Assembly (NCBI GenBank): GCA_905250125.1
Contig: CAJNOL010000839.1
Coordinates: 4,559-68,558, forward strand
Origin: Rotaria sordida
Lineage: Eukaryota; Rotifera; Eurotatoria; Philodinida; Philodinidae
Length of the DNA stretch: 64,000 nt
Direction of reading: 5' to 3'
Position 1 is the stretch's first letter. Every line of letters starts with the position of its first letter. Below are positions 1 through 12,141 of the stretch, piece by piece. Below the pieces are notes generated by a model. It was not told the origin of the DNA. It worked only from the letters and a program-made list of their open reading frames with translations, and searched no databases. The position numbers and the translations under genes were made by a program.

Positions 1-1273
1 GAGATTGGATGAGAGCCAGTTGAATATGTCGTTTGTTTTGCAAAAGAGCCATTGTCACATCCGAGAAGTACACTTACAGTGTTGTTATACCCATTAGCTA
101 CGACGATATCCAATCGAGTATCGTTGTTAAAATCACCAACAGCTACCGAGGTTGGATGAGAGCCAGTTGAATATGTCGTTTGTTCTTCAAAAGAGACTTT
201 GTCATAACCAAGCAGGATACCTATGCTGCTCGTATCATTATTGATGATGATAATGTCTAAACGATTGTCTGTATTTAAATCACCTATGGCAATGAAGATT
301 GTCGAAGAAGATCCAGTTGAATATGAGATTACATTTGAAAAAGAGCCGTTTCCATTTCCGAGAAGTACGACTATATTATCAGTGCCATTTTTGGTGATGA
401 CTAAATCATTTTGGTTATCCTTGTTGAAATCACCAATACCGATAGAATATGGAGATCCAGTGCCAATTGAATATGTGGTTTGGCTCATAAAAGTTCCATT
501 ACCGTTGCCCTGAAGAACACCTATACTATCATTTCCATGGCAAGTGACAGCAATATCTAGCATAATGTCGTTGTTTAAATCACCAACGACTAATGAGTAT
601 GGATGGCAATTAGGACCAGTTGAAAACGTGCTTTGCTGTGTGAAGATACCATTATCATTTCCAAGGAGTAAACCGACAGTGTTTGTACCGTAATTGGCAA
701 TAGCAAGGTCCATTTGCTTGTCATTGTTGAAATCGCCACTAACAATAGTCAATGGAAAAGAATCATAGCCCGTGAAGTATGTGCTTGGTTTTGCAAAGCT
801 TCCATTTCCATATCCGTAAAATATACTTACACTATGTGTGCCGTAGTTAGCAGTGACAATATCTAGTGCTGTGTCATTATTGAGATCAACCACGTGAATC
901 CAAATCGGACGAGATGACGCAGTTGATAGAGCTGTTGGACTCGAAAAAGACCCATTTTGGAATCCAAGAAGTACACCGATACTATTTGTACCGAAATTTG
1001 CGACGATGATATCCAGTTGATGATCGCTATTGCAATCACCAACAGCAACCATGTATGGAGCAGAGCCAGAACCAATAAAATACTTGACTGAACTTTCAAC
1101 AGATCCATTGCCATGTCCAAAATAGATAGCTATATTGTCAGCAGCATAATTGGCAACAGCAATGTCTAGTCGATTATCATTGTTGAAGTCTCCAATGGCG
1201 ACAGATCGGGGATCATACTGATATTCAATTGGATTTGGAGCGATTGGTTTGAAATGGAGTTCACACTTTGGAA
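1..1273 (-). CDS. FG-GAP/VCBS repeat protein, 3' part of gene (runs off the left edge)
   Basis: The minus strand is open without a stop from 1273 to 1 and encodes eight tandem repeats of about 48-50 residues. Each has the form [IV]GDxNxDxxxDIxxxN followed by a ...LLGxxNGSF...YSTG segment. The DxNxD core is the calcium-binding loop of FG-GAP/VCBS blades, which fold into a beta-propeller; such proteins are usually secreted or on the cell surface and bind ligands. No membrane segment or stop is seen before the window ends. The first visible exon starts after a convincing 3' splice site (T-rich run then TTTAG at 1274-1278 on the minus strand); an in-frame TGA lies just upstream, so the N-terminus must be in an upstream exon that I cannot place. 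Long FG-GAP families are abundant in bdelloid rotifers. The ligand is unknown. Confidence 0.86.
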
Positions 1274-4200
1274 CTAAATAACACAAGAACAAAAATCAAA
1301 GATTGATCAGTCACTCTCTTCCAATTATCCTTAGTAAACTGTAACAGATTTCTATGGTTCTGATGACAATCTATTGAAACATGTCGGATTATTGGAGCCA
1401 AACCTGAATGAGTGTTAGCACTTTTCAATAAAAACTCGTGAAGCCACATAAAATTGATCGTTCTGATTACTAATTGTGCGCTTTCTTTCATTTACTGGAG
1501 AACTCGTTCGAGGAAAGGTATAGTGAGTGAGAAAGAACAGACACATGACCTAATATGATGTAAGTGAGAAAAAAAAGAAGAATCTTCCTTACAACTAATA
1601 CTATCTATAGTTATGGATAGAAGCCAAGCTTGACTCATAGTTCTTGTGCTCAATCGCTTGAGCTTCTCCTACAAACCAGCTAACCACATACTAGCTACGA
1701 GAGCAGATATATGTCACAACTTAGTCAGCATGCTATTGAATGGATAATGCAAAATAAACAGTCGTCAATAACTTGTTCAAATTCATTCCATGATTGGTGA
1801 TACTAAGGACTAAACTCAGTGCTTGATGGGTATGCATAAAATAAGGTAGCCAGTAAGCCATGGCGGCCAATGTAAATAAGCATCGTGAATTGCCACTAAC
1901 TTCAAGGTCCAAATCACTCTCGTCTCTAGAGTACAGGTTCTTTTATGATATGTTGTCAACCACAAATATAATAAAATGGCGAAAGTTTCGAACTATTTCA
2001 AAATCAAAAAAACAATATCCGTACCGTTGTGTTGCAATAATCCTACCACTGTGTCATAAATATTTTGCATTGATAATTAAAAGTAACAATCAGAATATTA
2101 TTTTCACCTATGACATCCTATTGTCTAACCACATTACAATGTTATAGCATAGTTTCCATATTTGTATGACAATCTTTATTTTTCTAAACGACGAGATGAC
2201 TTCTAAATTCTCATTTTCCATTCTCGAATTTACTCATGGCTAGATTCAGCTTACTGAAGATATATATTTATTCGAATACGTTGAAATTTTGAGCGAAAAA
2301 TGCATGCATTCTCTTCAGATGCTCCATTAGCAAGGATTACTTGCACATCGAAGCACGGCGAATGCATTATCTTACAAGAGACACATATATTTTCGCTGAA
2401 AACTTTAGAATATTTTAAGAACTATGAAACATATGAGAGCAAAATATCAGGTCAACTTATCAACATTCAATTTATTAGTACATGATGATCTATAGAGAAA
2501 TATCACTATAGCAGGTATAATGGAAGCCAAAAAACACTTACACGAGAGAGTCTCATTAACTGAGACCTTCTGTTTGAGCTCATAGAGCAGAGAAAACTCT
2601 AAAGATATCTGTTCCATTGCCGTTTCTTTGCCAGAAAAAACGAATATAACAAGTTTCTTTGAAAAGTAGACTATCGGGTTTTCTATAAAATTTTTTCTTC
2701 TTATTTCAATAAAGGAATATTTACATGAGCTGATTTACTGCAAACTCATTCTATGTATTGTTACTTATTGTATAAAAACAAAAGATTATTAACTAGAGTG
2801 TAAGTGTGTGTGAAGATGTATGGGTCAGGGAAAGAAAAACATATACACCCTCTCTTCCAAACCATACTGACAAATATTGACATTCACACTCAACAAGATG
2901 GTCGCGTATGAATTCTAATGGTAAGAGATCTTCTAAATATTGATCATCTAAGTTATCATCACGATTCAATGTAGTTTTCGTTTCAAATATATGATATGTA
3001 CTTCCAGAAAAACAATCAAAACATTTATAGCGTTAAAATACAATCTGTTTTTTGCTAGAACTGAGTGAAGATAGTGCATTATAGGATAATTTGTTTAATG
3101 TCAGGTTTAATAATACTTTTAGGATGTTGTGAGGATTACTCATTTTTAGCATCGAGGCATATAAACGATGATAAAATAGAAATGTATTTACTATCTGTTT
3201 ACTTTGTGAATATAGTCGACCACTAACCACTTATGAGTCAGATGGAAGTATTATTTTATGACGTATGTACAAAATTTTACTGTTTCAAAGATTGGTGACG
3301 AAAAGAATTCACTAGAATGTAATAAAGAAATGAGAATTTACTGGAGAATACAAGAGAGAATACACATGAGTCATACAGAAAGAAAGAAAAAGAAAATGAA
3401 TATATCTGAATATACTAGAAAAGAGGATATATACGAATTCAGACATGATAGCATAAAGGGAAGAAGATATAGATGGAATACATATATTGCTTACTCTCCT
3501 CTACAACCAATATAAAGTGAGAAAATGTAAAGAAGATGTGTACCGTGAAGGAAAAATATTTATTTTCGTCACATTCTATGAGAAAATCATTTGTATTTTC
3601 TTTTATTCTGTCGCATTTCTATCATATCCAAGAACATATCGATGAAATAGAGAAAAAGAAATCCAGAATACGTTGCTGCTTTCATTCAGAGATGTGAAAA
3701 AGTACCACCAAAAATAATAGAAGAAATGATTCAAGAAATTTCTCTCTTCAATCTGTAGAATATTGAATACGATAAAGTTGATCTTTCTGCAACAGATAAC
3801 AATGTGTAACATGAGTTCGTCAAAAAAAATTAAATCGTGAAATTGTTTCTTTCTAGAGATATGAAAATAACATTTTATAAAAAATACAATAATGTCATTT
3901 TTAGAGAAACTTATTATTCTTCTTTTTCTGGAACAAAACAGCAAAGGGATGATTGTTTTTGGAATTCTTCTTTCCTCTATGATCCCTACCAATAAATAAA
4001 TTTCTCGTCGTTTTTTGGTCTCATTGGAATTGACTTACGAGCAAAATATCAGACCTATTGGTGATGATCACCTTGATTGGTTGGCATTCATCAGTGCTAA
4101 TTTGAAATGGAAAAGTTAAGCAGTTACAGTGCTTGCTGGATGCTTTGTTTTGAGCATGTCAATATTAAATTTTACCGCAATTTGAATTTTTTTACCAAAC

Positions 4201-7200
4201 ATTCACAATACTGGTAAAAAAAACTTGCCAGTGCGGTCTTATTAGGAGCTGAAGTGTGGAACTCACAAATTCTGATTGTTATAAATTTATGAGATATTGT
4301 GAGAGACTTTAAAACAATTTATTTTAAGAAAAATGCCAAATAAATGAATTAACCAAAATTCTCACGAATTTTATAGTTGATACGGGCGCTCTGAAATTTT
4401 ATCATGTCGATAATGTTCACATCTATAATTATTTTTCTACCAATTTATATGATTCATTTAACATCGTAATACAATAATAAATGTATTTGTATTGTCAGAT
4501 ACATCTTCAACACATAACTCCTTTTTTCCTAATGATAATATATATATATATATATATACGATATGTCATAGGAAGCAGCAAATATAATTTTACTCTTCGT
4601 GTCGTCGGTACAACTACCATATTAGCCTGCTATACAAATTGATTTTATCGCTCAGTAAGCTATCGTGCGCACTATCCTCTCTGCCACCGATTCTCGATAC
4701 ATACTGTTGAGTTTTGCCTAAAATTAGAATTTAACTATTCCATAATTTTTTACGTCCGTCCTATCTGACTTTGGTTGATCGAAAATACGACCGCTCTATT
4801 AATTGACATTTACAATAAGATCCCATTGCTGCATGAAAAACAAAAAATCGTAAAATTCAGACTAAACAGTTACAATCCACAGATTTTCAGAACGATCTAA
4901 GCACTATATTACTTATACACCGTGTTTCGTTGCTATAGAAACGTATCCAACTATATTTACGTTACTCCTCTCACAATTACTAGGTCCTATGGGAAGGGGA
5001 GAGGGGACAATTGCTACCGTCTGTAATGGAGAGAGCCCAGAGGAGCCACAAAAATCTCGATTTAAATTTACAATCACTATTTTTTTCTTTGAAAATATAC
5101 CTGAGTTCCACAAAAGAACCTAATTAACTGCGGATTTTTATCGTACTGAATACGAAGAATATAAAATAACAAGAACATACGTAATAATTTTGATGAGGTA
5201 AAATAAACTACCAGTATGCCAATGGTCATAGCTACACTTGTGAATATAGGCAATAAAAAGACGGATTTGATATTTAAATTCATTATTGACCAGAGGCAAT
5301 ATTTCCTACGAAAGAGTAACAATGATCATATTTGACATCAAAAGAAAAAGTCATACATATTCTGTCGAATCGTATAAGTTTTCATTCGATTGATGGTGTT
5401 ATTCTGAACATTTCTTGCATTTCGTGTATTTAAAGTTGATGTCGACTTCTTATTTGCATCGACGAAAACACTCTTCTTAGGATGCGAACAATTGACTGAT
5501 TTAGCGTTATCATTCATAGGAGCCATTTAATTCTACGAGGAGATAATAGTTAAGAAGTAAAACATCTCTGATATAAGCAAATAAATATATCTTTAAAAAT
5601 CGAAAGCTTCTAGAGGAAAATGTCAATATTGTAGTTTTGCCTGATTCGTTCAGCCGATATATGAGCGTGCGACTTTTCTGTACTATGCCAACGATTTTCA
5701 AACTGTTAAAAGAATGTATTTAATAAGCTGAGCGGACTGGACAATATTTTTGGCGTTAAAATTATACCCGATCAAAACATTTGCGAATATGCTGTAGTAT
5801 ATTAAAACGATTATTAAAACTACTATTTTGAATATTTATTTGGCCAGCTAACACTTATTTAGTATATGTCGATCTCTGTCAAAATTAACACATTGCTTTC
5901 TGTCTTCAAGAGTTTGCATGGACATACTCAGGTCTAAGACCTTAAACATGTTTTCTATCCATACTTTTAAAAACAGTCAATAGTATCACTTCACATCTTT
6001 TGAGCATTGACCAAGATTCCAGAATTACCATTTTTAGGATTGTGACTTGAGCAAGTAAAAATGTCGTTGAGTTTCAACATAGTAAACGTACATCGAAGGA
6101 ATTTCGTCCTCTTTTCAACGTTTAGAAAAAGGAAGTTATAAAAATGCATCGCTCTGCGAACTCATCCTTTTCTTCTGAATGAGATTTTTGAAAAGTTCTG
6201 TGAAAAGTATCTAAACGTAGGAAGTTTTTTTTCGGTAGGAAGTACGAGATTTTATCTGAGTTTCTTAGAGCAGAATGTGAATATTTTCGATGCAAGTCAA
6301 AGCCAGTTTTGCATAAGTTTTCACATATTTGGGCGAAATATATTCGTTCGAGATCAGAAAATTATGTGCTGATAATATTCCGATAAACTAGATCCCACTA
6401 AGATTAAATGATCTTAGAGGATTTATGTTTCTCGACCTCTCTTCTTGAGTTATGATTATTTTGAATATTGTATTATCCTAAGCGTATTCATTGCCAAAAA
6501 CCCAGTTGGAGAGAATCCCTTCCACGAAGATTTTATGAAACACTTTTTTTTTGTATGCCATTAAATCTAATTTTCAACGAGATCAAACATTTTCGAATGT
6601 AAACGAATACAATCCTGAACGATTTCTTTCTACGGTGCAACTTACAAAACGTATTGACAATTCCTACTACAGAAGCTTTGCGAGGAGAATGACTTTACAG
6701 GAGCTAATATCTTCTATTGGTTTCATGCAGAACCTCGCAACGATTTCGTTGCCACGACAATACTTACTGCGATACGAAAATAATACGATATAAAGTTAGA
6801 GGTACTACTTAAGGACAGAAAAGTCCTCTGGATACTAATGATTAAAATGGTCTTTTGAAGAGATTGCAATTGCAAAGACTTACGTTTGCTCACTGTAGTC
6901 TTACGAAACCTTGCGTATCTACAACCAGAATAACACTGTAATGTATTGATGCTTTTCTATGCAAGAGATAAAAGGATTGCATTGCTTATATATACATCAC
7001 TAAGTAAGTTTGGCTTGTGCGCATTCATCCGTTTATATTAAATTACTCATGATCATGTATTATTGAGATACCTTATTTTTCTCATACAAATATTATTGTT
7101 ATTTTGCTTGTTCTATCACTCATCAATCGAACAGCTTAAAGAACGGCAAGAGAGAGTGAATCGAAGGTTAGAAAAAATGTGCGTTATGTCATGGCTTCAC

Positions 7201-8098
7201 TTGTTTTTTTCTCCCCATCGTTGTACAGGATCGATAAAATATTCAGGTTTCACAAGCAATAGTATGCAGCTCAATACCATTGATTCTGGTAGAATCAAGC
7301 TTCAAACGTTTCTTCTACATATGAGAGAATATATTGGTTTTTGACATCAGTTCTGAGAGCGCTTCTTGCACACGGTTGCGTTCCTCGTCAAAGATCAAGT
7401 CTCGGATGAAGTTCAGGTCTCAGTATCAATATTAGTTCACGTCCAGAATCGTTCCCAGTTCCAGCAACGGCCCAAGTCTCAGTTTCAACATCTGTCTCGG
7501 CCACTACCTTTGTTTACGTTTTCGTTCTCATCACCGTGTCTATTCTTGTTCTAATTACGATTCCTGTTTCAGTTCTGGTTTTTGTCTACATTGCAATTCA
7601 AGTTATCGTCCTGCTACCGATTTCAGTGAGCTTCCAACTTCCGATGCAACCTAAAGTTCCAGTCGCATAGCCAGTTACATTTTTAGCTTCAAAGCCGATC
7701 CCAGAGTCTATCGTGGTTGCGATATGCAATGCGAGCTCTGTCAGACCTCACTTCCTGTACGGGTTTCAGACTCAATTCCATGATTCATCCTGATTTCACG
7801 TCCGATCCTGCATTCCTCTCACAGTTTTTGATGGATCAGTATTGGTCTTCGTTTCAGTTGAAGTGGAATTCCACACATTAGCTTGGGTCTCAGCTTTAGA
7901 ATGGACCCAGAGTTTGGCCACTGCCTTAGTTAAAGTTTTGGCTTCGAACCTGATCAAACTGCTCGTAGTGAACATGTTTTCGGATGATTATTCTGGCTAA
8001 CAAGGGAACGCTCCCAGGTGCCGGAGCACTTTCGAGTCGGAACTTAGCGCATCTTACAGATCTTAATAAGCTGTGTCTATGGTAAAAATATTTCGTGC
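1274..8098. other. Intergenic or intronic AT-rich DNA, no supported gene
   Basis: No ORF here shows a recognisable domain, rotifer-like codon use or convincing splice sites. An upstream exon of the FG-GAP gene may be hidden here; one weak candidate is a short minus-strand ORF starting near 2617, followed by a GTAAGT donor near 2540. A short (TA)n microsatellite lies at about 4541-4558. From about 7360 to 7950 the sequence is a degenerate hexamer-like repeat built from GTTTCA, GTCTCG and GTTCCA words, probably an old satellite. Confidence 0.5.
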
Positions 8099-8830
8099 TT
8101 ATGGCTTGTTTCTGAGGAGATCGGCTATTCGTACTTTTACAAGTGTAATGTTGTTGCGTTCATTTAAACTGACGTCAAGCTCATCAAGCTGTACTCGATC
8201 AAATATACGACGTGCAATATATTTATGCTGGTTGTTGTAGAACACTTCTAAAGGTTGAATTTGGGCTGTTGTTTGTTTAGGCATTTCAAGCCGATGAAGA
8301 TGTTTGATATCGTCATAAAGACCATTATTGTCGCCTTGACCAGACCATCAATCGGAAATGAGAAGAGCACGATACGATGACACAAAAGGAAGCAAGACAC
8401 GATCTTCCCAATATTTGACGAGACTTGTTATGAGTTTCTCAGACTTACTGCACGACACCACAATATTAGGAGCTTTGAATAGGCGAGCCTGAAATATTCA
8501 ATAATCATGAAAATCTGTCTATTGAATTATATATTCAGATGGAAGAAAAAGATTATTAAATACAAGAAATTCACCTTAACGCTTTCGCTCAAGGAACCAG
8601 ATGGTTCTCTCAAACAACGGAAGAGTGCTCCAACAAGTTTTCCACTGAGGCTAATACATGGCTACACTGTGAATGAATGTGTGATAGCATTCTTCGAACG
8701 AACCGACAAAGCAGTAGCTTTTTCTCCTTTGTGAGAAAGAGTGCGAGTTGAAGAGACTTCAATTTGCAATTTCTTTTCTGATTGTTTTGATTAATGAGTT
8801 GTATCGAAAGCTATAATCGATAGCCGAACA
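8099..8830 (-). pseudogene. Decayed DDE-type transposase (pogo/IS630-like), with intron
   Basis: Two stretches read in phase when an 86-bp GT-AG intron (8489-8574) is removed. The upstream piece (about 8830-8575) contains STRTLSHKGEK and an ITHSFTV block. The downstream piece (8488-8099) contains NIVVSCSKSEKL, LISD-x-WSGQGD, then PKQTTAQIQPLEV and a DELDVSLNERNNI block. This order matches a DDE transposase family: the D of LISD would be the second catalytic acid, and QPLEV sits where related pogo/Tigger-type enzymes have QP[ML]D, so the third acid appears changed from D to E. Internal stops (one between D and W of the second motif, one after ITHSFTV, one near the N-terminal end) make it non-functional. 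Exact family assignment is uncertain; no terminal repeats were located. Confidence 0.7.
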
Positions 8831-10042
8831 ATGGGATAAAGTTAAAAGCAATGATTCATTAATTAATGACATAAGAAAAGAAATCCATCATGTACCAAAA
8901 AATTATTTTTTTCAAATTGTCAAAAATTAGTGGCTGAGAGTTTTGTCCATTTTGAAAACAAAAATTGCATTTATAAAATAAGCTGTCCTTTATAAATTGT
9001 AGAACTTTTAACGCTGCATCTTGCGGTGTATTTTGTTTTCTTTTAACACAGCATATTAGGTGATGAAAAAATGAATCGAAAAAAGAAACTTTTTTGTTCG
9101 AAGGAGAGTATCATAAAAATGAGACATTTTTGTATAGGTCGAAGAAATCTGAAACAACAAGCCACTGAAATGGGCTTCATATATGTATATGTATGTGTAG
9201 TTTAACTTATGCTCTATTCATTGATATGTAAATAAAAATATAATAATAAAGTATAGAGAAGAACGAGCGAATGGAGAAAGGAACTTTTTTTGTTTGGAGG
9301 GACTGTTTCACATTGCATGTCTGTAGATTACTCTTTGGCGGAACGTTGTAATTGTGATTGTGCTTTGTCGGTTGCATGAAGAGAAAAATGATTTGATAGG
9401 AGAGCATTGTCGATAAGCAGTTCAAAATACAACAAAGTAAAATGTGATTTTTTTTTCTTATTTTGTCGTCGCATTTATTTCATCAAAGAGATTATTCTCG
9501 GCTCTCTGCATTATTAAAGTTGACTACTTGAGCTGCTTCACATTGATTAAAGTGCATTAAAAAATCAAAAGCTGCTTTTCTCTTCACTCGGCAAGGAAAA
9601 ATGAAGTTACATTTGTGCACATAGAAGCCGTTGTTGATTTATTTGAAGTGGCAACCGTTTGTTGATGGCGAGCAACTATAAAAGAGAGAAATTATATACC
9701 GGATTCATTGGGGTTCTCATTTAGTGTCTAGCTGTGTCTACGTGGTGTATCGCAGGTAAGCTGTCTACTTGGAAGTGAGATGTTTTTCACGAATTTCAGA
9801 GTTTATACTATCTACAGATGATGGACGATCAGAAAGCGGCTGATTTCAACCGATTTTTGTTCAGTGTATTCGGTGAACGGGAGAAAATAAGTTCGTCCGC
9901 AAAAATATTCTGTAACTTTTCCACATATTCTAGTGAAGGACTCCTGTGGCAGTTCGTAGATACGTCGGAGATTCTCATTGAAATCTGTCTTCTAACCATG
10001 TTCGTATACCAACTTGCAGTAACTGTCAAACAAACTACCTTA
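8831..10042. other. Intergenic AT-rich DNA
   Basis: Nothing recognisable. ORFs of 66-76 codons near 9818-10048 overlap on both strands and show no family signature. Confidence 0.4.
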
Positions 10043-10777
10043 CTTTGACATGCTATGATAATTCTCTTCCTTCGTTTTAGTTTATTGAAAAATTAAATTG
10101 TGACATTTTGTTGTTAAAAACAACTTCGCCAGACATAAAATTATGGATAAATGAGATATACATTAGAACAGAAATGAACAAGGGTGTTGGAATGTTCGCC
10201 AATAAGACTTTCGCCAATGGCGAAAGTCCCGAGGGTATATTGGCGAAAGTGAGGTGGACTATCTCAGTTGTCACGGAACAATATTAATATAGGATATATG
10301 TCAGCGCTGAAGTTAATGTTATTAAAATATATATATCATAGTTTACACTCATCGATATAGGTGAGAAAATGTTTTTTTAGTATACGTCTAATTTACAATG
10401 AAATTGCTGAAAGCTCACTGTACTTTCACCAATTGGCGAAATTCTGGAACCCCATGGTCAAGAGACAAAGAGATAAAAAGATGAACAGACAAAATTGACT
10501 AGGCATTTCTTCTAACAGTGATACGGCAAAATAGGACGATAATAGCAATAGCTGAAAAGTTTTTAATTCTTTTCCATATCACTATTAGAAGAAATGTCTA
10601 GTCAATTTTTTCTGTTCATCTTTTTGTCTTTTTGTCTCTCGTTCATTTCTGTTCTAGTGTATATCTTATTTATCAAAATTTTTATGTCTGACCAAGTGTT
10701 TTTCAGCAACAAAACGTCACAATTTAATTTTTCAATAAACTAGACTGAAGGAAGAGAATTATCATAGCATGTCAAAG
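10043..10777. mobile_element. Tc1/mariner-like MITE flanked by TA, carrying a nested insertion
   Basis: The ends CTTTGACATGCTATGATAAT (10043 onward) and its reverse complement (ending 10777) are flanked by TA on both sides, the target duplication typical of Tc1/mariner elements. Long arms pair: 10043-10178 with about 10642-10777, and 10459-10530 with about 10570-10641. The left arm is interrupted by a 276-bp insertion (10183-10458), which explains the unequal arms. No transposase is encoded, so it would be mobilised in trans. Confidence 0.8.
10183..10458. mobile_element. Small element nested in the MITE arm
   Basis: Comparing the two arms of the host MITE shows that this block is absent from the right arm. 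It is flanked by CAAG on both sides (10179-10182 and 10459-10462), a probable 4-bp target duplication. Its ends are imperfect inverted repeats (GGTGTTGGAATGTTCGCCAA versus a GGGGTTCCAGAATTTCGCC-type end). Inside, 10208-10228 is a near-perfect palindrome, ACTTTCGCCA-A-TGGCGAAAGT, and the word TTGGCGAA recurs. Non-coding; superfamily unknown. Confidence 0.65.
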
Positions 10778-10964
10778 TATTCATCAACCTTTCCATCACG
10801 ACTGCAACGAATTACCTTCTAGATCCCTACCGTTTTCTGAACTATGATGCTAGATTTGTGAAAGCAGTTATGACTCGATTGCTTACATAGAGCGAGAGTT
10901 GTAAACCGTTGCAGATAAGCCTCGGAAGAGAATGTATCAGAGCATATTCCACGATGGTGCCTAA

Positions 10965-11120
10965 TGTGAGATGTGGGTGGATGTAGGTGTGTGAGGGATG
11001 TGGGTGTGGGTGGGTGTAGGTGTGGAATGTGTGGGTATGGATGTGGGTGTGGGTGGGTGTAGGTGTGAAATGTGTAGGTGTGGAATGTGTGGGTATGGAT
11101 GTGGGTGGATGTGGATTGAA
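10965..11120. repeat. GT-rich minisatellite with TGTGGG words (telomere-like)
   Basis: A strongly G/T-biased block on the plus strand. The word TGTGGG occurs eight times in about 150 bp, twice as a direct tandem pair, mixed with TGTAGG, TGTGGA and TATGGA variants. A larger unit of about 60-65 bp is repeated roughly twice. TGTGGG is, to my knowledge, the telomeric repeat reported for bdelloid rotifers, so this may be an interstitial or decayed telomeric tract. The overlapping ORFs here are products of the repeat, not genes. Confidence 0.75.
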
Positions 11121-11247
11121 GCATGGAAGACTCACACCCGCGCGCCATCCATACCCCTGCTCACTAGTGTCTCAACAGACTTTGCGCAGTACATATTGAG
11201 GTATGATAGGATGTGTAACGACGACGAGGATGTCGTGTGTGGGGAAG

Positions 11248-11334
11248 GGAAGTTACCGTTACCAAACAGTTATATTACCCGATAACTGGTAACAGATCTG
11301 TTACCAGTTACCCGGTAACGTAATGGTAACTTCG
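11248..11334. repeat. GTTACC-rich palindromic cluster
   Basis: A perfect 26-bp palindrome (11284-11309, centred on AGATCT) lies inside a wider imperfect inverted repeat that begins GAAGTTACC and ends GGTAACTTC. The words GTTACC/GGTAAC occur about seven times. This may be a hairpin-forming end of a mobile element or a protein-binding array; I see no coding role. Confidence 0.7.
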
Positions 11335-11354
11335 GTCTCCTAGTCGTGAGCAAC

Positions 11355-12141
11355 TAACGTATGATGCAAAAGCAATGGGGCAAATGTGGATCCCTATTTC
11401 TCTTCAATAAAAGAATGCTGAACGAAAACATTTTTTTTATCACAAGATAGAGCTTTTGCTTCTCTTTCGAAACGTATATAACTTATTTTTGTAACAAGTT
11501 CATAAACGAAACGACACAACAGAAAAGAGAAGCACTCTCGAAAAGAATCTGTACTTTTTTATGAAAGGACCTCATAAAATGTCGATCCTTATATCTCTTC
11601 GATAAATAGGTTCTGGAAAGGATAGTTTTTTTAATCAGTTGATAGAAAATTTTCGCTCCTTTCGAACAGTATATGATTCATATTTGTCACATATTGATAA
11701 ATGAAGCGAGACGAGAAGAAGAAGAAGCAGCAGGCAGGCAATAAATTTGCAATTTTTATATGATATGATCAAAAACATCTTGTAGATGATAGTTAATTAT
11801 AATAGACTGTTGTTGTACAAGATATGTTTAATAAGTTCATAAAAGTCAAAGTAACCACCATTTTACAAGGTTTTTCTAATGGGTCCACAAAAATCGAACT
11901 AATTATTATCTAACAAGATGTTTTTCATTATTTTATATAAAAATTACAATTTTATTGCGTGAGTGTTTCTCTCTTTTTCTTGTGTCATTTCATTTATAAG
12001 TGTATTATAAAAATAAGTTATATACGTTTCGAAAGAGAAGAAAAAGCTCTATCTTTCGGTAAAAAAGTTTTCGTTCAGCACTGTTTTGTCGAAGAGAAAT
12101 AGGGATCCACATTTGTGCCATTACTTTTGCACCGTACGTTG
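11355..12141. mobile_element. Mariner-type inverted-repeat element (family copy 1)
   Basis: The left arm (11355 to about 11540) and right arm (about 11975-12141) are inverted copies at roughly 85% identity by eye. They share the end GGTGCAAAAGTAATGG (right arm) or GATGCAAAAGCAATGG (left arm), then a block containing GTGGATCCCTATTTCTCTTC. The end resembles the mariner/MADE1 terminal repeat TTGGTGCAAAAGTAATTG. The core has no transposase. A second, larger copy of the same arms spans 23647-27701. Confidence 0.72.

Noticed and set aside
1261-1491. 76-codon ORF as the upstream exon of the FG-GAP gene
   Set aside because: It is in a different frame from the repeats and ends in the acceptor region; no donor joins it in phase.
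3258-3515. 85-codon lysine/arginine-rich ORF
   Set aside because: No domain, no splice signals, and composition as expected from purine-rich DNA.
6551-6793. ORF with EYNPERFL, reminiscent of the cytochrome P450 PERF motif
   Set aside because: Only this one motif fits; the haem-binding cysteine loop and the I- and K-helix motifs are absent around it.
10819-11285. Three overlapping ORFs rich in His/Thr/Pro or Val/Gly
   Set aside because: They are translations of the GT-rich minisatellite on both strands.
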